A DNA stretch of 64,000 nucleotides, from positions 9,550,308 to 9,614,307 of the forward strand of contig BSYO01000020.1 in assembly GCA_033239525.1 (NCBI GenBank), given 5' to 3'. The notes under the pieces were generated by a model that saw only the letters and a program-made list of their open reading frames with translations, did not search any database and was not told where the DNA came from. The DNA is from Nepenthes gracilis (lineage: Eukaryota; Streptophyta; Magnoliopsida; Caryophyllales; Nepenthaceae). Of the stretch, positions 1 through 10,432 are shown in pieces; the first letter of the stretch is position 1, and every line of letters starts with the position of its first letter. Position numbers and translations under genes: made by a program.

Positions 1-1
1 C

Positions 2-805
2 CCTGCAAAGATCCAGGCAATCATAAATTGGCCGGAACCCAAATCCATCCACGAAGTTCGAAGTTTTCACGGCTTGGCCACATTCTATCATCGGTTCATC
101 AAGGGTTTTAGCACAATCATGGCTCCTCTCACTGAGTGCATGAAGAAGGGTGACTTCACTTGGTCTCCTGATGCTGCCAAAGCTTTCAAACTCATCAAAG
201 ACAGGATGACCACAGCTCCTGTCATGCGACTTCCTGATTTTTCCAAGGTATTTGAAGTAGAATGTGATGCGTCAGGTGTAGGAATAGGAGGAGTTCTTAG
301 TCAAGAACGCCACCCAATTGCCTACTTTAGCGAAAAGTTGAATGATGCCAAGCGACGGTATTCTACTTATGATAAGGAGTTGTATGCCGTCGTACAAGCA
401 CTCCTCTACTGGCGCCATTACTTACTCCCCCAAGAGTTTGTCCTCTATTCAGATCATGAAGCTCTTCGATTCCTCAACTCTCAGAAGAAATTAAATTATA
501 GGCACGGTCGGTGGATCGAGTATTTACAAGCATATTCTTTTGTCTTGAAGCACAAGAAAGGCGTTGAGAATCAAGTGGCTGATGCCTTGAGCCGTCGTTT
601 GACCCTCCTCTCTGCTGTTCAAGTTAAAATTGTTGGCTTTGAAAAGCTTAAAGAAGAATATGAGTCCTGCCCTGATTTTAGCAAAATTTTCCTCGCTTTA
701 CAGTGTGGGCACTTGGACACCACGGACGGATTTCGTCTTCAGGATGGGTACTTATTCCGAGTTGATAAACTTTGCATCCCGAAAACGTCATCCGAGATTT
801 CATAG
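2..805 (+). pseudogene. Element A: reverse transcriptase end and RNase H
   Basis: 3' part of a Ty3/gypsy pol cut by the window edge. Frame 2 is open from base 2 and enters at the RT connection region (IINWPEP..., then LATFYHRFI). RNase H follows with its acidic residues visible: Asp in ECDASG near base 266, Glu in DKELYAVV, Asp in YSDHEA and Asp in VADALSRR. It would degrade the RNA strand of the RNA/cDNA hybrid during reverse transcription in the virus-like particle. The frame ends at a TAG at 803-805 caused by an indel, because typical pol text resumes in other frames just downstream. No ATG is expected, since this is the middle of a polyprotein. RNase H itself looks intact, so this is the youngest-looking pol stretch in the window. 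Confidence 0.9.
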
Positions 806-2259
806 TGTGGGAAGTTCATCTTTGGAGGTTTATCTCGGCCATTTTGGACGTGATAAGACCATTGAGGAGGTTGAGCGACAATTTTATTGGCCTAGTTTGA
901 AGAAAGACGTGGCTAGAATCGTCAAGACTTTGTCGAATATGCCAACTCGCCAAACACCCAAAGCAAAACACTGGCCTCTACACTCCTCTACCTATACCTA
1001 ATGGTCCTTGGCAGGATGTTAGCATGGATTTTGTGTTAGGGCTTCCACGTACCTCTCAGAAACACGATTCCATATTTGTCGTTGTGGATCGTTTTTCTAA
1101 AATGGCCCACTTCATTCCTTGTAGTAAGACTGCTGATGCTTCTAGAGTCGCTCGCCTTTATTTCACTGAGATTGTCAAGCTGTATGGTCTTCCTAAGACC
1201 ATTGTTTCTGATCGGGATGTCCGTTTCACCAGCCATTTTTGGCGGACCCTGTGGCACATGGTCGGTACCAAATTAAAATTTTCCACTGCATACCACCCTC
1301 AAACAGATGGTCAGACCAAAGTCGTCAATCGGAGTTTAGGTAACCTCTTACGGTGTTTGGTCCAGGAGCATCTTAGGAGTTGGGACTTGATCCTACCAAC
1401 GGCCCAACTTGCATATAATAGTTCTTTCAATCGATCCCTTGGTATGAGTCTGTTTGAAGCTGTGCATGGTTACAAACCCCGAAAACCCTTGGACCTTATC
1501 CCGATGTCTCCACATGTTAGTGTGTCCATGACTGCCGAAGCTTTTGCACAACATCTTCACGATTTACACGTCGAGATCAATAAGCAATTAGAAGCAAGTA
1601 ATGCCACATACAAACTGCATGCTGATTCTCATAAAAGACACGTTGAATTCAATATAGGAGATTATGTTATGGTTCGTATCAGACCAGAACGGCGCCTACG
1701 TGTGCACGTCTCTAAACTGCAGGCTCGTAGTGCTGGTCCCTTTAAAATTTTACAGCGGATTGGATCAAATGCATATGTTCTTGACATTCCATCTCATTTT
1801 GGTTTTCATCATACTTTCAATGTGGAAGATCTCATTGCGTATAAAGGCAACTTTTCCCCACCTGGGGATCCCTTTGCCACCCCCCCGCAGGCACCCCCTA
1901 TTGACCTTTCGCCCTCCCCCGCGCCACTTCCATCCCTTCCGGCACACCATGATAAAATTGATACTATTTTAGATGAACAGGTGATGTTTACCAGGGAGGG
2001 AACTATTCATCGCTTCCTTGTTCGTTGGATTGGTCGACCAGAGTCTGAGAATGCTTGGATTTCTCGCGAGACACTACAGCAGCTTGACCCAGACCTCTTG
2101 GAGTTCTATCAGAGCCAGCAGGATTGCACTTCTTCAGGCCCGAGTCAACTTCCTTCCGGAGATCTCGATCGCTCTGTCAGCTTTCGGCCCCCTCTTACTC
2201 GAGTCTATCACCGCCGCCGACGGGTTGCCCAGCCACTCAGCTTATGGTTGAACAATTGA
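806..2259 (+). pseudogene. Element A: integrase with C-terminal chromodomain
   Basis: The zinc-binding N-domain is split by about three single-base indels between 800 and 930. HFGRDKTI reads in frame 3, and the CRICQ cysteine pair reads in frame 1 after an extra T near 928. From 1024 the frame is open for 411 codons. The core shows Asp in VVVDRFSKM and Asp in SDRDVRF, but the position expected to be the catalytic Glu (TDGQTE in relatives) is Lys: TDGQTKVVNR near 1309-1338. A GPY/F module (AGPFKILQRIGSNAYVL) follows, then a proline-rich linker and a chromodomain (FLVRWIGRPESENAWISRE) that would direct insertion to histone-marked chromatin. A short LTR plus chromodomain suggests the Reina-like chromovirus branch; this clade call is from memory of the families. 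Confidence 0.9.
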
Positions 2260-2298
2260 TTCCTAATGTTTAACTCGCCGGAGTCGAGTTCCTCTCAC

Positions 2299-2309
2299 CA
2301 GGGGAGAAT
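2299..2309 (+). promoter_or_regulatory. Element A polypurine tract
   Basis: The purine-rich run ccaggggagaa sits directly before the TG that opens the LTR at 2310. In LTR retrotransposons this tract primes plus-strand DNA synthesis, so it also fixes the LTR boundary. Confidence 0.8.
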
Positions 2310-2718
2310 TGATGCGGACATCCGAGACGAATATTTACTTTGATTTGCCTTCCAAATTAGCTTTGATTTTATTTCCATAGCAATTTTGATTATTAATTAG
2401 ATTTGATTTGATTTTTATTTAGTAGAAATTTGATTTTATTTACCATTTGATTTCTTTTCCACTTTTAAAGTTATTTAATTATTATTTTGTTTCCAATTTT
2501 CTTAGACATTGGGTTCTCTATATAAGAACCCCTATTTCTATTGTTTAGGGGATTGATGATTGATGAATGAATGAGAAATTGATTGCAATTGAGCAATTGT
2601 GATTTCCTTCCCTCTTTCTCCTTTGGTTGTTTCTCTTTCTTGTCTCTACCCCTCTAGTCTTTGTTCTTGTCTCTACCCCTCTATTGTTCTTCTCTCTACT
2701 TTCACCCTCCTCCCTACA
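2310..2718 (+). repeat. Element A 3' LTR
   Basis: Begins TGATGCGGACATCC right after the polypurine tract and probably ends CTACA at 2718, giving about 409 bp. A TATA box (tctatataagaacc) lies near 2517, with AT-rich U3 before it and a CT-rich stretch after it. The short length fits Reina-type chromoviruses. The 3' end is inferred from the terminal CA only, because the 5' LTR is outside the window and no target duplication can be compared. Confidence 0.75.
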
Positions 2719-3120
2719 TCAAATTGGCACTACACTCAGAAGATATCCAGCCCAGCTTGCAATCAGAAACCATCTCAATGAGGACATCCAGATCGAAGTA
2801 TCTTTACTCTGCATCAAAGCTGATATAATCTCCACAGCCCTGCAGGAATTACAAATGGAGCAGCACGGTGATTCAGGATAGCAAGGCTAGCAGTAGATAT
2901 GGTTCAGAAGGACTGTAGCCTGGTCAAACAGCAGCACCAGATCTATCCGAGCCTCACCGGTACCAGCCAAGCAATCAGCATCACGCGATTCCAAGATGAC
3001 AGCAGCTATGTCGCACCCAGCCACGAGGACACTAATCCCTTCAACACAAAAGCTCACCCGGAGTGACTGGGGTCACTTACCATTACACTACCTGGGGAGG
3101 CCCTGGCTAGAGCAAACAAG
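2719..3120. other. Unassigned, GC-richer non-repetitive stretch
   Basis: No long open frame and no similarity to other parts of the window. It begins with TCAAATTGGCAC, weakly like an iMet primer site, so it could be the leader of another copy of element A joined to the same LTR. It could equally be flanking DNA. I cannot decide between these. Confidence 0.4.
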
Positions 3121-4795
3121 ATAATATCAATTAGGTATTCGAATTTATAGTTTTGTAGGGTTTTATGCAAACCGGAACCCTAACCCACGCCCCCTTTGGG
3201 CTTTATCCAAATTAACCATAATTCATGCATGGTCTTAGCTTTGGGAATTATATAGCATGCTTTTGGGAATGTATTTGATGGTTGGACGCTCTAAAGTTAC
3301 GCTCGGCCTATGGTGGTAAGAGTTCCTTATTCCAAGCCTAATGAACATTTATGTATATATTGTGAAAATGTTAATTGAATATATTCCGAAAATCACGTTA
3401 TGAGCCAATTATGAAAGGATTTTCAATTGGAAGCCATATAATTCTATTTAGTATAAAATAAAAATAAATTTCTAAATCCCCTAAGCTCTAAAGAAGAATT
3501 ATGTATGAACTATGATCGCGTGAGAACCTAAACTCAGGTTAAAATATGAAAATTTATATTGAAATATTCCTATAAAAAAGAAAATCTGATGATGAAGGAA
3601 ATTCTATAATTAAGTAATAGACCTATGAACTGATTGGCTTATAAAATGTTCTTCAACAGAGTGGGAACAAAGGATTTTATACTTGAAAACAGAATTCTCT
3701 AATAAAATAAGAAACTAAGAATTTGGACCAAGGATTACAAATAATAAACTTTGACATGCCAAAAATTACAGTGAAAACTCAAGGATTACTCTGACCGTGT
3801 ATTCAAACCATATTTTATAACGGGTGATATTCCTTAACAGGCCTTAGTATATTATAGTAGATGGTTGTTATCTGTTTTGGATCCGCATTGCAACTATGGC
3901 CCAATCTATAGGAATTGTATGCAAACGCCCCACCTCTAGGTTATGAATAGAAGGATATGGCTTTTGATTGTGTTGGAGCAAATACAATCCAAACAACGAC
4001 CGACCGTTTCTTTGTCAATGATGCCTATTAACCTCTAATCCCCAAACTAAATAAATCTTTGGTATAAATTGATGACTAAGATAAGACAAAGGAAATAAAC
4101 AAAGAAAATCTAGAACGAACAATGAAAGTATTCCTTTCTGAATCATGCTTTATAATCTCACGTGCATCTCTATTCCTTCATATATGCATTATTATGCTTT
4201 GAATATGAAAATTGCATGTCCTTTGATTTATATATATGTGTTGCTGAGCTTTTGACACACCCTTACTATTTTTCTCCCTCCAGATGGGCATAAGTTGTAC
4301 CTGTTGAGGCAGGGCAGAGAATTTGAGTTGGCTAGGCTCAAAAACGATGAAGCTGATATTAAGGACTTTGTTTTACAGTCTTATGTCTTCTGATGGGATT
4401 ATTCTTTATTTCTATTGGATTTTTTATTCACAAATGTATGCATATAATAATATTGATGATAGGGAAATATCCATAGTATAGTTTCCGTTATATCGATGGA
4501 TATTTGTACTTTCGCAAGTTTTTATGATTGGTTTCAGGTACCTAATAGCATCTCCCTGTATCCAATATTATGTCCAAAGACATAACGTTGGAGCCATGGA
4601 ATGATTGTGGTAGTCTTTAGGATCTTGTGTTGGTTTGTTAAGTTGTCTGGATGTTAGGGTTGATATTGATGTCATTTGGTATTGTTGAGATTGTAGATTT
4701 GATGTATAGGATTAATATATAGGTTTTGTATTTGGCCCATATCCATATTACAATAGAAATTCTGCCGAATTTTCGGTTGAAAAAATGGTACATCA
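3121..4795 (+). repeat. LTR fragment S (Tekay-like, plus orientation)
   Basis: Aligns by eye with the 3' two-thirds of the P LTRs. Shared features are the 'gtgaaaactcaaggattac' block near 3775, the conserved tcaggtacctaatagcatctc block at 4534-4554, and an ending of 'gaattttcgg...aaaaaatggtacatca' that matches the P LTR end. The 5' boundary is not clear and a start near 3121 is only approximate. No primer site follows the end. Immediately downstream is the minus-strand leader of K, so S probably inserted into K. Confidence 0.6.
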
Positions 4796-5315
4796 TAGGG
4801 CCACTTCACCTTATCCATCACACTTAATTATCATATTCAAGTATCCCTTCTTAGCAAATTACTAGCCTGAGGGTCTAAACGCAGAGCCGATCAATCTTAA
4901 ATTTCGAACTAAAATCGACTACTTGGGCCTTAAGTTGATGCTGAAGAACTCAATACTAGCTAGGCGTCAATCAAATCTAAACCTTAAGGCACCTCCTAAC
5001 AACTTCTTCCTCTCGACCTCACGGTCAACCACCACCTTGAAAAGTCCCTTGACTAGGAGCTAACACTAATATTCTTTCTAAAATAAAAGCACAAGGGTTA
5101 GATCGTACTTTGAACCCTAACTAGGACGCATAAGCTGGACAACCCAACTAAATCACTATTCCTAATTTAGTTCTAGCCCAGGTTAGCCAACCCAGATAAG
5201 TAGAACTATCTAGTCTAATTTAATTGTCTTAAGCCTCCATTAGCTTATTCGATCTGACTTAATCTAACCTAGGGTTCCACATAAGATTCAAATCAAATTT
5301 AAGACATCTCTTTTT
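4796..5315 (-). other. Element K leader (untranslated) region
   Basis: Read on the minus strand, this follows a primer-binding site. It contains the block 'attctttctaaaataaaag' near 5070-5090, which also lies directly upstream of gag in O1 (23390-23410) and R (40000-40020). It is therefore the 5' leader of a minus-strand Tekay-like element whose gag and pol are missing or displaced to the left. I see no recognisable Gag text in the 270 bases nearest S. Confidence 0.55.
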
Positions 5316-5326
5316 CTCTGATACTA
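5316..5326 (-). promoter_or_regulatory. Element K primer-binding site (tRNA-iMet)
   Basis: Minus-strand TAGTATCAGAG, one base from the usual TGGTATCAGAG complement of initiator tRNA-Met. It sits two bases from the LTR end at 5329 and sets the strand of K. Confidence 0.8.
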
Positions 5327-5328
5327 AT

Positions 5329-7590
5329 TGTGACAGACTGCATCCAAACCAAAAACCGACAAGGTTCCATTTGAAATACGGCCATTAAACTAATACAAAA
5401 TTCGGTATAATTCCCTGTATAATACAAATAATCTATCCAAAAATCTCCACAACAACTAGACAATCACATAATCTTTTACATAGGATCTAAATGCCACTAA
5501 TGAGTTCGTGGCTTCAAGGTTGTGTACCCAAACACAACGTTGGACATAGAAAGATGCCATTAATGACCTAACACAAACCATAATAACTTCTGAAAGTATA
5601 AACATATATATTCATACACAGCGGACTATACTATCTAATTTTCATCATATATAACAACTACAAAATCCTCAAATACATATACAAAAGTTCTCCATAAACT
5701 GGAATAAGTCCTAGCAGACTTCAATCCATAATACGATCTTCTAAATCCCAAGTTAACCCATCTTCTAGCCTCTACCCCGCCGCATCAAGTATAAACTTAT
5801 ACTCAATTGAGGTTAAGGAGAAGTAAGGGTGAGCCAAAAGTTCAACATGTGTAATATAATCAGGACAATAAATAATATAAGCAAAATAAAGCGGAAGAGG
5901 GATATACGAGTATAACGAGGATGTGTAAACATAAGACGTAATCAAATATATTTTTGAAACATAACTAACTTTCCACGTTTTATCTTTCTTCTCTTTGAGA
6001 TATAAATTATGCATAATTACTTATCTTTGCGGATTAGGGCCAGTAGGCCTTACCAGCTAAAGATATGAGAGAACGAGGAAAGAATGTGTATACATCCACA
6101 CATTCTAAGAAGCTACTCACGATGTTTCAGACTTTAACGTCCTGTGGTGGACGGTATATCTGTCACCCGATATATGGGGCCAATAACATATGCCACATGG
6201 TGAGTGGTATACCTATCACCCGGTATATGAGGCCAATAAAAATGTCACCATACCCCCCACTACCTAGGGCAATTCCTCATGCTTCCACAGTAATATCCTA
6301 AGGTCTGTCAATGAATATCATTCGCTACAATACGAATTAGGATAATCTTTGAGTCTCCACTGTAATATCAATGGCATGCCAGGGAATATCACATTCTAAT
6401 ATAATTTTATGGTCATAATTTCATGATTTCTTATTCTTTGAAAAAAAGTCCACCAAACTTATTTTGCATAATTTTTACTCCGGAAAAACAAATCATTCAT
6501 ATATCAAATTGTGGCATTCCTTCTGTATATCTTCATAATTTTTATATTTCTTATAAGTTTAAGTATTCACATGACTTTAAATATATACACAATATAACAT
6601 TACATTTTGGAACAATTAGAAAATCCTTACCACATAGGGCCAAACGTGACTTTAGGGTTTTTGGATAATAATTTCTTTCACAATGCTTGACAAAAATGTG
6701 TCCGAGGAGTACAATTTGAGTATATACAATTTAGGTGCCATTAAATATTAATAATTCAGAGTAAAAACGTTGACAATACTTGGATTATAATTATCAAAGG
6801 CCAAATTATGCAAAAGCCCCAAATAATTTCATGTGAACAGTGCCGGCGTGTAGGTTAGGGTTTCGACAAACATACAACCACGTGAAACTACAAATTCAGA
6901 CACCTAAATGATAAATTAACATATTCATAGTATGGGTAACATTACTCTAAAGCCAAATTATGTAAAAATTTTAAATTAATCGGTGAAATCGTTCGAGACG
7001 TGGGGTTAGGGTTCCTTGTTCGAAAATAGATCAAAACTATAAATTTGGGCATGAAATTCATATATGTGCATGCTTAAATCATGGGTAATGCAAAATATAA
7101 ATTTAATTGGGTATCAGAATAAGAATACCTGAAAAAAAAGAAACAAAAGTGCAAGAAAATGAAAGAAGAGAATATAGGAGCACTTACCTTGACCCGATCT
7201 ATCACTTCTCCAACTAACTCTAAGCCTGAATCGATCCCGAGAGCTTCGTTGTCTACCTCCTCTCTCTTCCCCTTTCGCTCTCTCTCTCTTATTTCTCTTG
7301 GAAGCCATGTAAAATGACACGAAAGAAACCCGACACAGCTTTATAATTGGGCCGCGCTTGAGCGCCTAGCCAACGCTCTTCGAGCGCTGTGCCCCTAGAT
7401 TTAGAGCCCGTGCTAGTTGCTGGCCCATTGGCTTGGGCCCCCGCAATGCCGACTAGGGTGCCCAGCGGGCTTACGCCGCCGATTAGCTCCATGGTCCCAA
7501 AACTATATTTTCCCCTATGGATAAAGTCTTATTTTAATTATATTAACCCAATTATCCACAATTATATTATTCGATAACGGGTACATTACA
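5329..7590 (-). repeat. Element K 5' LTR
   Basis: About 2.26 kb between the primer site and resumption of G0 integrase at 7591. On the plus strand it runs from TGTGACAG to TACATTACA. It contains the conserved minus-strand LTR block at 5551-5571, a CT-rich tract near 7255-7300 (GA-rich on the transcribed strand) and a GC-rich island with GCGCTTGAGCGC and TTCGAGCGC near 7353-7390. A direct repeat of about 35 bp lies at 6152 and 6205 (period 53). Position next to G0 integrase shows that K inserted there. Confidence 0.75.
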
Positions 7591-8109
7591 TGAATAATCA
7601 TAATCTTATCGGAAGTATCTTGAATAATATCAGTACCAAAAAGTCTACAAACATCATTTTCTTTCCAATTAATACGAGACCTACATCTTCGTCTATATAA
7701 AGTCTCAAAAGGGGCCATCCCGATATTCAAATGATAATTGTTGTTGTATGCAAATTTAACTAGCGGTAAATAATTATCTAAATTTCCTTTCATATCCAAT
7801 ATGAGTGCCCTCAACATATCTTTCAAAATTTGAATGGTCTTCTCTGATTGACCATCTATCTGTAGATAAAATGTCATACTAAATTTTAACTTTGTACCCA
7901 ACTCCTTGTACAAACTTTTCAAAATTTAGACACAAACCACGAATCACAATTGAAAACTATCAAAACTGAAATACCATGTGACCTTACAATTTCATTTATA
8001 TACAAACGTGCCAAATGATCTTTTGAGAATGTCACCTAATCAATACAAAGTTAGTCGACTTCGTCAACCTGTCCACAATCACCCAAATGGTATCAAAATT
8101 TGTTGCTGT
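7591..8109 (-). pseudogene. Element G0: integrase core fragment (left half)
   Basis: Minus-strand integrase from the catalytic core onward. The first Asp is in IWVIVDRLTKS near 8080. The second is in a degraded SDRDPRF (CDSWFVSKF), and Glu is in DGQSEKTIQ. FAYNNNYHLNIGMAPFETLY follows. The text stops at TSDKIMI, where K is inserted. On the other side the core is interrupted just before NFDTIWV by LTR M. The upstream half resumes at 33284, about 25 kb away, so this is the oldest pol of the window. It carries several stops. Confidence 0.8.
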
Positions 8110-8327
8110 TGTCACGACCTTAGACCAAGCAGGTCAAATTAATAAATAATTAAATTTTAATTAATAGATAAATAAATTTCAAGTTTAGTGTGACATAACA
8201 AACAGACTAAAAATTTTTTCAACAAATAATAAATAATATAAACCATCCCAAAACTTATTACAGGGCCTCATTGGATAACCATTTAGACAATATAAATATG
8301 ACCCACTCCAAACAATCACAAGGAAGA
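8110..8327 (-). repeat. Solo LTR M, left piece
   Basis: Starts TGTCACGACC after flank GCTGT (8105-8109). The partner end is at 33283, with GCTAT at 33284-33288: a 5-bp target duplication differing at one base. O1 inserted at 8327/8328. No primer site or polypurine tract belongs to M, and the two pieces add to about 2.2 kb, so I read M as a solo LTR within G0 integrase. Confidence 0.7.
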
Positions 8328-10432
8328 TGTGACGGACCATATTCTAATCGGGATCTAGTAAGGTCCCGCCTGCATAATGACTGTTAAACTAAACACAAAC
8401 CTGTACTATTCACCTATATAAATATATACATATCACACAAACACTATACACAGGATCTAAAAATACCAGAATCTATTTGTGGCCCCAACGTCATATCTCC
8501 GGATATAACATCGATACATAGAGATGGCATTAGGTATTTAAAATCAAACCATAATAACCTACGGAAGCATATACAATCATTAGTATACAATGGAAACTAA
8601 ACTCATATGTACATCATCAATATATAAATAATATATCGATATATATCCCAAAAAAATGTACAAAAGTCTTCCATACATAAGTACAAAATCACAAAATCTG
8701 AGTCTATAAAATATATTTCAAATCTACAGCCTAGCCAATTGAAAATATCTACTCCATCTCATTAGCCATAAGTTTATGCTCATCTGAAGATAAGAAAAAA
8801 GTAAAGAGTGAGCCAAATACTCAATAGGTATAATATAATCAAGGATAATAAGAAACATATTCAAAATAAATCAAGGGAATGGAATAGGAGTATAATACAA
8901 ATATATAAACATGAAATATGATCAATGCATTTTTGAAATACATTTAACTTTTTAAATTTTATATCTGATTCCTTTAGATTCTAAAACATACATAAATTCA
9001 TTCATATTTAGGGATCAGGGCTAGTAGGCCTTATCAGCTAATAGAGTAGCCAAATCGAGAAAATGATCATGTTATTTCACACTATCTAAGGCCTACCCAC
9101 GTACCTCGAATTTAAGAACTTATGCAGGACGATATACCTTTAATCCCGAATATATTGGGCTATAATTTTTATTCTTATGCCACCGTAGCATACATCGTGG
9201 CTCGGGGTAGTTTCTCAATTTACTACTGTAATATCTAAGGTAAGTTAGGGAATATCACTTTCTGATATACAATTTCATTGGTCCAATTTCAAGATTGCTT
9301 ATTTTAAAGGGAAAGTCCACACTTATTCTTAATACAAAGCTCTCACTCCCTAGAGAATGATTCATCAAATTTAAAAAATTGTGGAATTCTCTTATACTTT
9401 GCATAATTCCTATATTTCTTGGGTACAGATACAGATTGTCGTGATCTTGTAGATACATAAACGTATTTTTATATTCTTATGAACTTAAGTTTTCATATGA
9501 CTCCACATACATACACAAATTAACATAAATCTTAGAAAAAATTAGAAAATTCTTATTACATTGAGCCAAATAAAACTTTGTGTCTTCCAAATAATAAATC
9601 CCTTCACAAAAGACATCCAACATAATTTTCGAAACATATAAAATAACATATATAAAAGACATGTGAATAAATACCAAATAATCACATTCACAAAGTTAGG
9701 ATTCTAATTTTCTAAAATCAAATCATGCAAAAACTCCAAAATAAATGGGCAAAATGGCGGGGCACGGGGTTAGGGTTTTCATGTAACACAATACCACATA
9801 AAACTTTCAAATCGAACACAAAATTAACATATATGCATGTTTAAGAGATGAGTATTTTAAATACAAGTTTATTCAGGCATTTGAAAAAAAAAATATCCGA
9901 ATAGAACAGAACAAAAAGAGTAACAAGAGAAAGAAAAGTATATGGGTGCACTTACCTCGACCCGATCTATAACTTTTTCAATTAGCTTTAACCCAGAAAT
10001 GGACTCGAAAGCCTCTCTCTCTTCTTCTCTCTCTTCTTCTCCATGCTCTTTCTCTCTCTCTTCTCTCCCTATGGTTTGACAGAAAATGGCAAAAAGAAAC
10101 CTCATACGTGCTTAAATAGACAGAGTGACATTTGAACGCCAATCGGGTGAGCATCAAGCATAGCAGCACTAGAAAGGGTGCTCGAGCGCCCCTCCAGCGT
10201 GCATCAGGCATGCATGGATGGATTTGGCACCTCTTGGTGGCACTCAAGTGGCTGGTAGGCGACAATCCACTAGATTGAGCACCCTGGCACCACCTTGGGC
10301 GCCCAACGGGCGTCCTCCCCTCTCAACGTATTTTACTTCCGAAACTTAGTTTCCTGAGTATATTAGGCTTAATTTGGGTTATATTAACTTAAATACTCCT
10401 AATTACTATATTTTAAAAATTGGTATTTTATA
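8328..10432 (-). repeat. Element O1 3' LTR
   Basis: About 2.1 kb, plus-strand TGTGACGGACC to TTTTATA, followed by a polypurine tract (read on minus AAGTGAGGAAGAAT). Contains the conserved block at 8521-8541, a CT-rich tract near 10010-10075 and a GC-rich island near 10125-10320 (GTGCTCGAGCGCC). It matches the O1 5' LTR. Near 9156 it shows the uninterrupted form of the site where the 5' LTR carries the LINE. The terminal dinucleotide of the transcribed strand is TA instead of TG. Confidence 0.8.

Noticed and set aside
2719..2732. Possible primer-binding site after the A LTR
   Set aside because: Only ATTGGCAC matches loosely and no following gag text supports a second element.
2599..2881. Frames spanning the A LTR end
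   Set aside because: CT-rich LTR sequence running into unassigned DNA; no homology to any known protein that I recognise.
3154..4800. TAGGG on both sides of S as a target duplication
   Set aside because: The left copy is not followed by a TG LTR start, and the 5-mer is common.
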